From an uncultured Lachnospiraceae bacterium (GTDB lineage Bacteria; Bacillota; Clostridia; Lachnospirales; Lachnospiraceae): 33,870 nucleotides of DNA. The notes under the pieces are model-generated. The model worked only from the letters and a program-made list of their open reading frames with translations, was not told the origin of the DNA and searched no databases. The position numbers were made by a program, and so were the translations under genes. The stretch spans positions 1-33,870 of the forward strand of contig CANRFZ010000024.1 in NCBI GenBank assembly GCA_947630025.1, in the 5' to 3' direction. This document shows, in pieces, positions 7,171-15,242 of the stretch; positions within the stretch are counted from its first letter, which is position 1; each line of letters opens with the position of its first letter.

Positions 7171-9105
7171 ATGGCGGCAAAAAAAGAGAACCAGACAAAA
7201 GGAACAGAGACGGCGCAGGTGTTTATCTCGCAGGACGACCAATATCTGTTCGGGCAGGGCGCCCACTATGACATTTACAAGAAGCTGGGGGCGCATCCGT
7301 CCGTGGAGAACGGCGTAAAAGGTATGTTCTTTGCGGTATGGGCGCCGAACGCGGCGGCGGTGCACGTGATCGGCACGTTTAACGGCTGGAACGAAGAACA
7401 GCATCCGATGCAGAAGATAGGGCCCTCCGGCATCTATACGGCCTTTCTTCCGGGGGTGGGCGAAAACGAGTTATACAAATATCTGATCCATACGCCTTCC
7501 GGCGAAAAGTTATACAAGGCCGATCCGTTTGCAAACTACGCGGAGATGCGGCCCGGAAATGCGTCCAAAACCTACGATATCAGCAAGTTTAAATGGACGG
7601 ACAGCGCATGGATGACGGCCCGCAACGGCAAAGATTACACAAAGGAGCCGCTGGCGATCTACGAGTGCCACATCGGTTCCTGGATGAAGCATCCCGACGG
7701 CACGAGGGACGGCTTCTATAATTACAGGGAATTTGCGGACAGGATCGTGGAGTACCTGAAGGAAATGCAGTATACCCATATCGAACTGATGGGGATCGCG
7801 GAATATCCGTTCGACGGTTCCTGGGGATATCAGGTGACAGGCTACTATGCGCCCACATCCCGCCACGGCACGCCGGACGATTTCATGTATCTGGTCAATA
7901 CGCTCCACCGCAACAAGATCGGCGTGATCCTCGACTGGGTTCCGGCGCACTTCGCGACGGACGCGCACGGGCTGGGAAGATTTGACGGACAGTGTATTTT
8001 TGAGCATCCGGACCCGAGGATCGGCGAGCATCCGGACTGGGGCACCAAGATTTTTAATTACGGCAAGACCGAGGTGAAGAATTTCCTGATTGCCAATGCG
8101 TTGTTCTGGATCAAGGAATACCATATTGACGGCATCCGCGTGGACGCGGTGGCTTCCATGCTTTATCTGGACTACGGTAAGCAGGACGGCCAGTGGGTGC
8201 CGAACAAGTACGGCGGGCACGAAAATCTGGAGGCGATAGAATTTTTTAAGCATCTCAATTCCGTTGTGCTGGGAACTTATCCGGGATTTTTGACAATCGC
8301 CGAGGAATCTACCGCATGGCCAAAGGTGACGGCGCGGGTAGAGGACGACGGGCTGGGCTTCAGCTTTAAGTGGAACATGGGCTGGATGCACGATTTCTGC
8401 GATTATATGAAGCTGGACCCGTATTTCCGCAAGAACGACCATTACGGCATGACGTTTGCCATGTCCTACAATAGCAGCGAGAATTACATCCTGCCGTTGT
8501 CGCATGACGAAGTCGTTCATCTGAAATGCTCCATGGTCAATAAGATGCCGGGCTATCCCGTGGACAAATACGCCAATCTGCGCGCGGGCTATTCGTATAT
8601 GTTCGGTCATGCGGGCAAGAAACTGCTATTCATGGGACAGGATTTCGGGCAGGAGCGCGAGTGGAGCGAGGAGCGGGAGCTGGACTGGTTCCTTCTGGGC
8701 GAGGAGCTGAACAGGGGAATGCATGAGTATGTCAAGGAACTGCTGCATCTCTACCGCAAATATCCCGCGATGTATTCCATCGACAACGATTGGGCGGGCT
8801 TCGAGTGGCTCAACGCGGACGACAGCGACCACAGTGTATATAGTTTTTACAGAAAAGACGCCACGGGCAGAAACAACATTATGTTCGTGATCAATATGAC
8901 GCCGATGCTATGGGAAAATTATATGGTGGGCGTTCCCAAGAAGAAAAAATACCGTCTGCTGCTGAACAGTGACGAGAAGCGCTTCGGCGGCAGCGGACAC
9001 GAGATTCTGGCGGAGATTGCCGCGGTCAAGGGGGAGTGCTGCTTTAAGGATTATTATATTTCCTTGGATCTTCCGCCGTATACGGCTGCCATTTTTATTT
9101 TCTGA
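7171..9105 (+). CDS. glgB: 1,4-alpha-glucan branching enzyme
   Basis: GH13 glycogen branching enzyme of 644 residues, a normal length. It cleaves alpha-1,4 chains and re-attaches them as alpha-1,6 branches. An N-terminal CBM48 domain is visible (FFAVWAPNAAAVHVIGTFNG, about residues 52-71). The catalytic barrel follows with DWVPAHF, the nucleophile in GIRVDAVASM (Asp325), the acid/base segment AEEST (about 377-381), and the third acidic residue in LSHDEV (Asp446). An all-beta C-terminal domain ends the protein. ATG at 7171 follows AGGGGGT. No glgC, glgD or glgA lies beside it, so it is an orphan branching enzyme linked only to the preceding large acidic protein, 19 nt upstream. Confidence 0.96.
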   Translation: MAAKKENQTKGTETAQVFISQDDQYLFGQGAHYDIYKKLGAHPSVENGVKGMFFAVWAPNAAAVHVIGTFNGWNEEQHPMQKIGPSGIYTAFLPGVGENELYKYLIHTPSGEKLYKADPFANYAEMRPGNASKTYDISKFKWTDSAWMTARNGKDYTKEPLAIYECHIGSWMKHPDGTRDGFYNYREFADRIVEYLKEMQYTHIELMGIAEYPFDGSWGYQVTGYYAPTSRHGTPDDFMYLVNTLHRNKIGVILDWVPAHFATDAHGLGRFDGQCIFEHPDPRIGEHPDWGTKIFNYGKTEVKNFLIANALFWIKEYHIDGIRVDAVASMLYLDYGKQDGQWVPNKYGGHENLEAIEFFKHLNSVVLGTYPGFLTIAEESTAWPKVTARVEDDGLGFSFKWNMGWMHDFCDYMKLDPYFRKNDHYGMTFAMSYNSSENYILPLSHDEVVHLKCSMVNKMPGYPVDKYANLRAGYSYMFGHAGKKLLFMGQDFGQEREWSEERELDWFLLGEELNRGMHEYVKELLHLYRKYPAMYSIDNDWAGFEWLNADDSDHSVYSFYRKDATGRNNIMFVINMTPMLWENYMVGVPKKKKYRLLLNSDEKRFGGSGHEILAEIAAVKGECCFKDYYISLDLPPYTAAIFIF

Positions 9106-9112
9106 CAAAGGT

Positions 9113-9139
9113 TAAGAAAGTGGATAACCATGCCGAAAT
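9113..9139 (+). promoter_or_regulatory. Sigma-D (FliA-type) flagellar promoter
   Basis: TAAG at 9113, 15 nt, then GCCGAAAT at 9132-9139. The Bacillus sigma-D consensus is TAAA-N15-GCCGATAT, so only two positions differ. It lies 70 nt upstream of the DUF6240 gene and before flagellin and fliS, which is the expected context for a late flagellar promoter. The -10 element touches the first base of the glgB terminator stem. Confidence 0.75.
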
Positions 9140-9176
9140 AAAGGGTGAATGTGAAAGCATTTGCCCTTTTCTTTTT
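9140..9176 (+). terminator. Intrinsic terminator of glgB
   Basis: A 12-bp stem pairs 9140-9151 (AAAGGGTGAATG) with 9158-9169 (CATTTGCCCTTT), including two G-U pairs. The loop is TGAAAG and a T-rich tail (TCTTTTT) follows. It starts 35 nt after the glgB stop. A longer version of the next reading frame would begin inside this stem, which argues for the ATG at 9209. Confidence 0.8.
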
Positions 9177-9208
9177 CAATAAGAATAGAATCTACATTGG
9201 AGATTGGT

Positions 9209-12205
9209 ATGAAGATCACGTTTGACCACAACACGACGAATCAAAATGTAGACAGGGCGACAACCGCATACAGAAACACGCAGGCGCAGAGAACGGCGCA
9301 CGCGGGTGAATACGCATTAGACATTTCTGGCATAGTTATGGATAACAACGCTTACGCAGGTCACGGAAAGACCACAGAAGAAGTTATGCAGGATGCGGGC
9401 AGCATAGATGTTGCCGTGCAGAGAGACTATATGACAGTGATGTCTAATACTATGTCGGGGGAAGATTTTGACCGTCTGCAGAAAGAAGGCTATCAGCCCG
9501 GCGACATGGAAATCAAAGAGGTTGTCACCATTGTCGATCAGATTAAGGCCGCGCTCGTAAAGGGCGGCACACAGGTGGCGGGATATACGGACGATCTGGA
9601 CGCGGAGACGCTGCAGGAGATCACCGGAAGCGAAGCCTTTGCAAGGGAGCTCTGCAGGCAGTTCGACAAATATGACATCCCTGTCACAAAAGAGAACGCG
9701 GAGAGTGCAAAGCAGGCCTGCGACAAGGCGGCGCAGCTGGAGCCGCCGGACGATGGAACGGTCAGATATATGGTGGAAAACCGGATGAACCCCACCATCG
9801 ACAATCTGTATATCGCCGGTTACAGTTCCACGCCGGACGGCAGACAGAGCCGCGGCTACTATGCGGAGGACACCGCGGGCTACTACGCGAAGAAGGCGGA
9901 GGAATACAACTGGGAGCAGCTGCAGCCGCAGATGGAGAAGATCCTGCAGGACGCGGGCTTGGACGTCACGGAGGAGACGCTGGGCGAGGCGGAATGGCTG
10001 ATTGAGGCGGGGATTCCGCTGACGGCGGATTCCGTGAGCAGGCTACACGAGATACGCAGTGTTGGAATCCCCAAGGAGACGGAGGAGATCCTGTCCGCCG
10101 TGGCAGCGGCGATCGCCGACGGCAGGAAAGCGGGCGACGCCGATCTGGGGGACGCCCGGAGCGCCTTAGAGAAGGCGGCGGCCTACAGGGACGCTTACGC
10201 GCAGATCAGCGGCGAGGCCGTAGATATCGCCGTGGCGGACGGAGACAGACTGAATCTCTATCATCTGCAGAAGGCGCAGGAGAAGGCAGCGCGCTATGGC
10301 GTGTCGCCGGATGTGCCGGAACAGGTCAGCGCCAGACGGCAGTTAGAGGAAGTGCGGCTGATGATGACTGTGGAGGCGAACCGCAGGCTGATTGAAAGCG
10401 GCTATGCCATCGACACGGCGGAACTGGAAGATCTGGTAGATGCGCTCAGGCGGATCGAAGCAGAGCAGAATCAGGCATTGTTCGGAGAGACGGACAGTGC
10501 GGCGGCAGCCGACAAAGCGGCGTTGTATGAGCAGACGCGGCAGACGGTGGCGCAGATTCCCGATCTGCCGGCGGCGGTGCTGGGCTCTTATCTGCCGGAG
10601 GATGAAGCATTTACACTGGACAGTGTATATACAAACGGCACGGCGTTAAAGAATGCCTACGAAGCGGCGCGGGAATCCTATGAGGCGCTGATGACGGCGC
10701 CCCGGGCGGACATGGGCGACTCCATTCGCAAAGCGTTTCGGAATGTGGACGACATCCTGCACGACATGGGGCTGGAAGCCGACGAGGAGAACCGCAGGGC
10801 CGTGCGCATTCTGGGATACAACAGTATGGACATCACCGGCGACAATCTGGACGCGGTGAAGAAATACGACAGGGAGCTGCGCCATGCGATCCGCAGGATG
10901 ACGCCGGCGGCGACGCTGCAGGCGATCCGGGAGGGCCGCAATCCGCTGAAAATGACGGTGGAAGAATTAAACCGCTATCTGGACGGCAGGAACGCGCAGG
11001 ACACGGACCAGACCGAGAGATTCAGCAAATTTTTGTATAAATTGGAAAAAAACCATGACATCACCGAGCAGGAGAAGGACGCCTATATCGGCATCTACCG
11101 TATGTTCCGGCAGTTGGAGAAGACCGACGACGCCGCGGTGGGAAGCCTTCTGCAGGAAAACGCCGAGCTGACGTTTGAGCATCTGCTGACGGCCATGCGG
11201 AGCGCCAGAAAGCAGGGAATGGACTATACCGTGGACGATTCCTTCGGCGGTGTGGACGCGGTGGCGCTTAACCGGACGATCACGGAGCAGATTATGGCGG
11301 GATTTGACGGCGCGGGAACGGACGGCGGCGCGGCGGACGCGGATGCAGCCCGGCAGATGCTTGCCGAATTTTATCGGACGATGGCCGATAGCGAATCGGA
11401 GCGGGCGTATCAGAGCGAGCAGCTGCAGCAGTACCGCCAGTTGACAGAGGTGGAGGACGCGGTGATCCGGGAACTGCTGGCTTACCGGCAGCCGGTGACG
11501 GCCAATACCCTGACGGCAGCGGCCAGTCTGAGAAAAAAATCGGATATTCTTCCGAAAAAGCTGAACGACATCGACAAATCTGCCGATAAAAATAAAGTGA
11601 AGGCTTCGGTGGAAGACTTCCTCGACAGGATGACGGATGCGGACAGCGCCGTCGAAGCCTATGACAATATGAGAGAATCTTTTGCAGAGATGATAGAAGA
11701 AGCGCAGGAGGACGCCGTATCGTATGTGGATCTGAAGACGCTGCAGAGCTGCAGCAGACAGTTGGCGCTGGCCGGCAGTCTGGCGCGGTCGGAGAATTAT
11801 CAGATTCCGGTGGAAGTGGACGGCGAATGGACGGCGATCAACCTGAAAGTCCTGCACGGCACGGAGGAGGAAGGCCGGGTGACGGCTTCCATGGAGACGG
11901 CAGCCTATGGCCGCGTAACGGCACGGTTCTCGGTCAAAGACCACACGGTGTCCGGGTATATCGTCTGCGATACCGCGGCGGGAACGGACAGACTGCGGCA
12001 GAGAGAGGGCCTGTTGACAGAACAGTTATCCCCGGCGCTGCAGACGGCGGGAGAGCCGCTCAAGGCGGGCACGATCAGCATCCTGCAAGGTACGGACTCC
12101 CATGAGGAGGAGCCCGCGGAGGCGGCCAAGGCGCAGGATGCCGGCGTGCAGACGGCGGATTTATACAGGATCGCGAAAGCGTTTATCGTTTTTGCGGCGG
12201 CATAG
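9209..12205 (+). CDS. DUF6240-type large protein of the flagellar locus
   Basis: A 998-residue protein without signal peptide or membrane helix. It is largely helical and rich in Ala, Glu and Asp, resembling the Lachnospiraceae DUF6240 proteins found in motility loci. Recurrent segments of the type ENRRAVRILGYNSMDITGDN, ENAELTFEHLLTAMRSARK and RMNPTIDNLYIAG suggest diverged repeats in which a short helix is followed by a P(V/L)T-x-(D/E)(N/S) turn (IPVTKENAES, IPLTADSVSR, QPVTANTLTA). The C-terminal region from about residue 840 looks like a beta-rich domain, comparable in position to the C-terminal domain of FliK hook-length regulators; this is inference only. ATG at 9209 has GGAGA upstream. 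It is transcribed from the sigma-D promoter and lies 18 nt before flagellin. Exact role unknown. Confidence 0.7.
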   Translation: MKITFDHNTTNQNVDRATTAYRNTQAQRTAHAGEYALDISGIVMDNNAYAGHGKTTEEVMQDAGSIDVAVQRDYMTVMSNTMSGEDFDRLQKEGYQPGDMEIKEVVTIVDQIKAALVKGGTQVAGYTDDLDAETLQEITGSEAFARELCRQFDKYDIPVTKENAESAKQACDKAAQLEPPDDGTVRYMVENRMNPTIDNLYIAGYSSTPDGRQSRGYYAEDTAGYYAKKAEEYNWEQLQPQMEKILQDAGLDVTEETLGEAEWLIEAGIPLTADSVSRLHEIRSVGIPKETEEILSAVAAAIADGRKAGDADLGDARSALEKAAAYRDAYAQISGEAVDIAVADGDRLNLYHLQKAQEKAARYGVSPDVPEQVSARRQLEEVRLMMTVEANRRLIESGYAIDTAELEDLVDALRRIEAEQNQALFGETDSAAAADKAALYEQTRQTVAQIPDLPAAVLGSYLPEDEAFTLDSVYTNGTALKNAYEAARESYEALMTAPRADMGDSIRKAFRNVDDILHDMGLEADEENRRAVRILGYNSMDITGDNLDAVKKYDRELRHAIRRMTPAATLQAIREGRNPLKMTVEELNRYLDGRNAQDTDQTERFSKFLYKLEKNHDITEQEKDAYIGIYRMFRQLEKTDDAAVGSLLQENAELTFEHLLTAMRSARKQGMDYTVDDSFGGVDAVALNRTITEQIMAGFDGAGTDGGAADADAARQMLAEFYRTMADSESERAYQSEQLQQYRQLTEVEDAVIRELLAYRQPVTANTLTAAASLRKKSDILPKKLNDIDKSADKNKVKASVEDFLDRMTDADSAVEAYDNMRESFAEMIEEAQEDAVSYVDLKTLQSCSRQLALAGSLARSENYQIPVEVDGEWTAINLKVLHGTEEEGRVTASMETAAYGRVTARFSVKDHTVSGYIVCDTAAGTDRLRQREGLLTEQLSPALQTAGEPLKAGTISILQGTDSHEEEPAEAAKAQDAGVQTADLYRIAKAFIVFAAA

Positions 12206-12223
12206 CATAAAGGAGGAAATCAG

Positions 12224-13348
12224 ATGAAAATCAGTTACAATGCGGCGGCGATGTACGCCAACAATTCGGTCAACGTAGCCGACAACAGAATCACACAGTC
12301 GTTGAAGCGGCTCTCGTCCGGACTGAAAATCACGGCGGCCAAGGACAATCCGGCGGGCTATGCCATCGGACGCAGGATGGACGCGCAGATCACGGGCGTA
12401 ACCACGGCGACGCAGAATTCCAACACGGGTATCTCCATTATCGAGATTGCGGACGGCGCGCTGACGGAAGTGCATGACATCCTGCAGAGAATGAATGAGC
12501 TGGCGGTCAAAGGCGCTACGGAGACGCTTACCAGCGGCGACCGCGAGATGCTGAACGCCGAGTTAAAGCAGCTCAAAGCCGAAGTGACCAGAATCTCCAC
12601 GGACACGGAGTTTAACAGCCAGCCCCTTCTGGACGGCAGCTTCGACCTGCGGGCGTATACGGACAGTCAGGTGGCCAAGGTGGACTATTACAGCGACGAG
12701 GTTCGGGCGAAAGCATATACCGTCGATGCGCTGACGGTTTACTATAACACAGACGGCTCCATCGATCTGGACAGGACGAAGGAGAGCTTCCAGGCGGGAG
12801 AGGGATTCCCCGACGGCGCGGAGGTTACGTCGGTGGGGCAGGATAAAGTCGTCATCACCGGCAAGCAGGATTTTGAAATCACCCTTTCGATCAGCCATGA
12901 GGAAGGGCAGCCCAGCGTGGACTGCAGCGGCCTGAATCTGGACATCACGGGGATCGGCGCGATGGATATACAGATCGGCGCCAACGAGGGGCAGCAGCTT
13001 TCGATCCGCATTCCGACGATCTCCCTCGACAGGCTGGGTATCGAGCAGACCGCCGTGGACACCAAAGAGAGCTGCGACAAAGCGATTACCGAGGTAAAAG
13101 GCGCGATCCAGTATGTGTCCGACGTGCGGAGCAGGCTGGGCGCTTATCAGAACCGTCTGGAGCACACGGTGAGCAACTTGGACGTGACCAACGAAAATAT
13201 GACGGCTTCCTATTCCCGCATTATGGATGTGGATATGGCGGAGGAGATGACTTCCTATACGACGCAGCAGGTAGTGTCGCAGGCGGCCACCTCGCTGCTG
13301 GCACAGGCGAACGAGAGACCTTCTCAGGTTCTCCAGCTTCTGCAGTAA
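12224..13348 (+). CDS. hag: Flagellin
   Basis: Filament subunit of 374 residues. The conserved N-terminal D0/D1 region is clear (NRITQSLKRLSSGLKITAAK, then GYAIGRRMDAQI and RMNELAVKGATETLTSGDRE). The matching C-terminal D1/D0 region is also clear (NLDVTNENMTASYSRIMDVD, then TTQQVVSQAATSLLAQANE). The central domain, about residues 145-275, is variable and surface-exposed. AGGAGG precedes the ATG. It follows the DUF6240 gene by 18 nt and precedes fliS by 21 nt, so the three are probably one sigma-D operon. The divergence from the usual ending QANQxPQxVLxLL is slight (ANERPSQVLQLLQ). Confidence 0.96.
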   Translation: MKISYNAAAMYANNSVNVADNRITQSLKRLSSGLKITAAKDNPAGYAIGRRMDAQITGVTTATQNSNTGISIIEIADGALTEVHDILQRMNELAVKGATETLTSGDREMLNAELKQLKAEVTRISTDTEFNSQPLLDGSFDLRAYTDSQVAKVDYYSDEVRAKAYTVDALTVYYNTDGSIDLDRTKESFQAGEGFPDGAEVTSVGQDKVVITGKQDFEITLSISHEEGQPSVDCSGLNLDITGIGAMDIQIGANEGQQLSIRIPTISLDRLGIEQTAVDTKESCDKAITEVKGAIQYVSDVRSRLGAYQNRLEHTVSNLDVTNENMTASYSRIMDVDMAEEMTSYTTQQVVSQAATSLLAQANERPSQVLQLLQ

Positions 13349-13369
13349 CAGATCGGAGGGGATGACGTT

Positions 13370-13846
13370 ATGACGGCAGAATTGAAGCAGCAGTACACGC
13401 TGCGCATCACGCAGGCGAACAAGACGCAGTTGATTACAATCCTGTATGAGATGGCGCTGCAGTATATCGACGAAGCGCAGGACGCGCTGGACGCGGAGGA
13501 CAAAACTTCGTTCCGCAGCGCTATCCGCAGAATCCGCGGCTGCATGAACGAGCTGACGGCTTCGCTGAATCTGGAATATGAGCTGGCCCAGCACATCCTG
13601 CAGTTGTATCTGTATGTGAACAGGGAGCTGGGGAAAGCCTCCACCTACTACGAGCGGGAGCATCTGGAGCATATCCGCTCCGTGATCAGCCAGCTTCACG
13701 ATGCGTACCGGCAGATAGAGGGCCAAGACACATCGGGGCCGGTGATGGGCAATACCCAGACGGTTTATGCCGGACTGACATACGGCAAAAACACGCTCAC
13801 GGAAAATATTGCGGATACCTCGTCCAACAGGGGATTCTGCGTATAG
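13370..13846 (+). CDS. fliS: Flagellar secretion chaperone FliS
   Basis: A 158-residue helical protein matching FliS, which binds flagellin's C-terminus in the cytosol and prevents premature polymerisation. Family features are KTQLITILYEMALQYIDEA near residue 18, then NELTASLNLEYELAQHILQLY and LYVNRELGKA. The C-terminal 35 residues (after QIEGQD) are an unstructured extension, longer than in Bacillus FliS. GGAGGGG lies 8 nt before the ATG. The stop codon (13844-13846) directly abuts the stop codon of the convergent DUF2508 gene (13847-13849), with no room for a separate terminator. Confidence 0.88.
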   Translation: MTAELKQQYTLRITQANKTQLITILYEMALQYIDEAQDALDAEDKTSFRSAIRRIRGCMNELTASLNLEYELAQHILQLYLYVNRELGKASTYYEREHLEHIRSVISQLHDAYRQIEGQDTSGPVMGNTQTVYAGLTYGKNTLTENIADTSSNRGFCV

Positions 13847-14110
13847 TTACAACAGTTGTTTTTCTTCGGGCAGCAGATCGGTATCTGCTGCCTGTTCTAT
13901 CAGATACTTGTACCGTTTCAGGATAGAGTTCACTTCGTAGATGTAACAGTCGATCAGATCGGGGTCCGTCACATTGTCAAAGTTGGAGTACGCGGTCTCC
14001 AGCGCATATCTTGTCTTCGCCAGTTCTTCCCGCAGGGACATCCGCCCAAAATCCACGATGACATCCGCATCCTCAGAGGCGCCGGAACTTTGATGAAAAA
14101 AAACTTTCAT
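13847..14110 (-). CDS. DUF2508 (YaaL-like) family protein
   Basis: A small soluble protein of 87 residues. The core ELAKTRYALETAYSNFDNVT and the following DPDLIDCYIYEVNSILKRYK match the DUF2508 family, known in Bacillus as YaaL. ATG at 14110 has an AGGAAAGG-type site upstream on the minus strand; the longer frame that begins at 14194 has none and would overlap the divergent bofA leader. In Bacillus yaaL lies directly upstream of bofA in the same direction. Here the two genes are still neighbours but divergent. Function unknown. Confidence 0.85.
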   Translation of the reverse strand: MKVFFHQSSGASEDADVIVDFGRMSLREELAKTRYALETAYSNFDNVTDPDLIDCYIYEVNSILKRYKYLIEQAADTDLLPEEKQLL

Positions 14111-14159
14111 AGCAATATTTTCCTTTCCTGTCTTATTTAAGTATAGGTAAAATCTGGAT

Positions 14160-14178
14160 AAATATTCATGGAATATTT
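14160..14178. promoter_or_regulatory. Palindrome between divergent DUF2508 and bofA genes
   Basis: AAATATTC and GAATATTT form a perfect 8-bp inverted repeat with a 3-nt centre, placed midway between the two divergent genes. A TATACT box for the minus-strand gene lies about 20 nt to its left. It could be an operator; no regulator is suggested by the sequence. Confidence 0.3.
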
Positions 14179-14230
14179 GCGGCGCGCCGGACATATCGTA
14201 TTAGCAGACAAGGTGGAATGGAGATTTCAT

Positions 14231-14503
14231 ATGGAAAATATAAGCGGAATGCTGGCGATACTGGGAGTATGTGTGGCGGTGCTGGCGATCGGTGCATTGG
14301 GGCGAAAAGCCGAGTGGCTGGTGAATTTTATCCTGCGCGCGGTTATGGGTGCCTGCGGAATCTATGCGATCAATTATCTGCTGGCTTCCCGGCAGATTAC
14401 CGCCGCAGTAGGCATCAATCCGCTTACGGTTTTGACATCCGGAGTGCTTGGTTTTCCGGGGGTTGCGGTACTTTACGGGATTTATTTTTTCAAATTATTG
14501 TAG
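14231..14503 (+). CDS. BofA family protein (pro-sigma-K processing inhibitor homologue)
   Basis: A 90-residue membrane protein with about three hydrophobic segments. The C-terminal half, INYLLASRQITAAVGINPLT followed by SGVLGFPGVAVLYGIYFFKL, is the BofA signature (GINPxT, GxLGxPG). In Bacillus, BofA holds the SpoIVFB protease inactive in the outer forespore membrane, so the gene hints at a sporulating lineage, although homologues occur in non-sporulators. ATG at 14231 is preceded by GGAG. The following gap of about 215 nt ends the unit and begins the Tad locus. Confidence 0.9.
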   Translation: MENISGMLAILGVCVAVLAIGALGRKAEWLVNFILRAVMGACGIYAINYLLASRQITAAVGINPLTVLTSGVLGFPGVAVLYGIYFFKLL

Positions 14504-14539
14504 AAAATTGACAAAATTAGTTTTTTATCAAAATAGCTA

Positions 14540-14568
14540 TAGACAAGTCGGAAAAAGGTGTTTATAAT
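14540..14568 (+). promoter_or_regulatory. Sigma-A promoter of the Tad pilus operon
   Basis: TAGACA, 17 nt, TATAAT: a perfect -10 and a five-of-six -35 at optimal spacing. Transcription would start near 14575 and produce a leader of about 145 nt before the first Tad gene. Confidence 0.75.
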
Positions 14569-14574
14569 TCATTT

Positions 14575-14712
14575 CACAACAACTCAAGAAATTCTGTGTG
14601 AAACTGCTTGATCAAAACTGTTTCACTCTACTGCCGCAAGGCATCGGGAAGATCATCCCACGTATTTCATTGAGTAGCGCTATCTGTTGAGTATCTGTAA
14701 CCGGGAGGTGAT
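14575..14712 (+). promoter_or_regulatory. Structured 5' leader of the Tad operon (riboswitch-like)
   Basis: The leader contains a 7-bp stem (GTGAAAC 14598-14604 with GTTTCAC 14620-14626), a GCAA tetraloop hairpin (TGCC-GCAA-GGCA, 14632-14643), and a GGGA/TCCC hairpin (14646-14659). ACTCAA at 14582-14587 can pair with either of two TTGAGT copies (14670-14675, 14687-14692), so alternative folds are possible. A strong GGGAGGTGA site (14703-14711) follows. I do not see the conserved core of c-di-GMP-I (GEMM) or another class I know. Confidence 0.4.
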
Positions 14713-14720
14713 TTGTTGGA

Positions 14721-15242
14721 CTGAATGATTATCGTTCTCTGTTATTGCTGCTGCTTCTGCTGGCAGCGCTGGCGGATCTGAAAACCGACCGCATTCCCAA
14801 CGGCTTTGTTCTTCTTGGCATGGTAACAGGCATTCTGGGAAGTCTCAGGGAGGGCATAGCGCCCTATCGTGTTGCGGTTTCGGTGGCGGCGGCGTTCCTG
14901 CTGCTATATCCCCTGTTTAAGATCGGCGCGATGGGCGCGGGCGACGTCAAAGTGCTCATGATGACGGGCAGCTTCGTCGGGATAAAAGAGCTGCTTATGA
15001 TAACCCTTCTGTCGTTTGTAATCGGCGCGGCGGCCTCGCTGGGGAAACTGCTATCGGAGCACAACGGAAAGGAAAGGGCGCGCTATTTCGTGTCATATCT
15101 GTCAGAAGTGGCCAGAACGGGGCAGTGGAAACTGTACGGAGAACATACGAGGGAAGATTATGAGCGGTACTGCAGGAACAAAATACACTTTACAGTCCCT
15201 ATTTTGTTCGGCGCAGCGCTGCGGATAGGAGGGATTTTTTGA
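14721..15242 (+). CDS. Prepilin peptidase TadV/CpaA (A24 family)
   Basis: An aspartic membrane protease that cleaves the leader of Flp-type prepilins. The first catalytic Asp is in ALADLKTDRIPNG (Asp19 from this start) and the second in the GAMGAGDVK motif (Asp75). Several membrane helices follow, then a cytoplasmic stretch (KLYGEHTREDYERYC) and a last helix; length 173 residues. The start is unclear. The frame opens after a TGA overlapping the GGGAGGTGA site. The best-placed initiation codon is CTG at 14721, 9 nt after that site; TTG at 14745 lacks a site and would cut the first helix. It overlaps the next gene by 3 nt. Confidence 0.85.
   Translation: MNDYRSLLLLLLLLAALADLKTDRIPNGFVLLGMVTGILGSLREGIAPYRVAVSVAAAFLLLYPLFKIGAMGAGDVKVLMMTGSFVGIKELLMITLLSFVIGAAASLGKLLSEHNGKERARYFVSYLSEVARTGQWKLYGEHTREDYERYCRNKIHFTVPILFGAALRIGGIF

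Noticed and set aside
7510..8610. 366-codon minus-strand frame inside glgB
   Set aside because: Antisense to the conserved branching enzyme domain and without start signals.
9161..9208. Longer start for the DUF6240 gene at TTG 9161
   Set aside because: It would begin inside the right arm of the glgB terminator and has no ribosome binding site; ATG at 9209 has GGAGA.
14575..14712. c-di-GMP-I (GEMM) riboswitch before the Tad genes
   Set aside because: A GCAA tetraloop is present but I do not see the conserved core bases of GEMM; only the general label of structured leader is kept.
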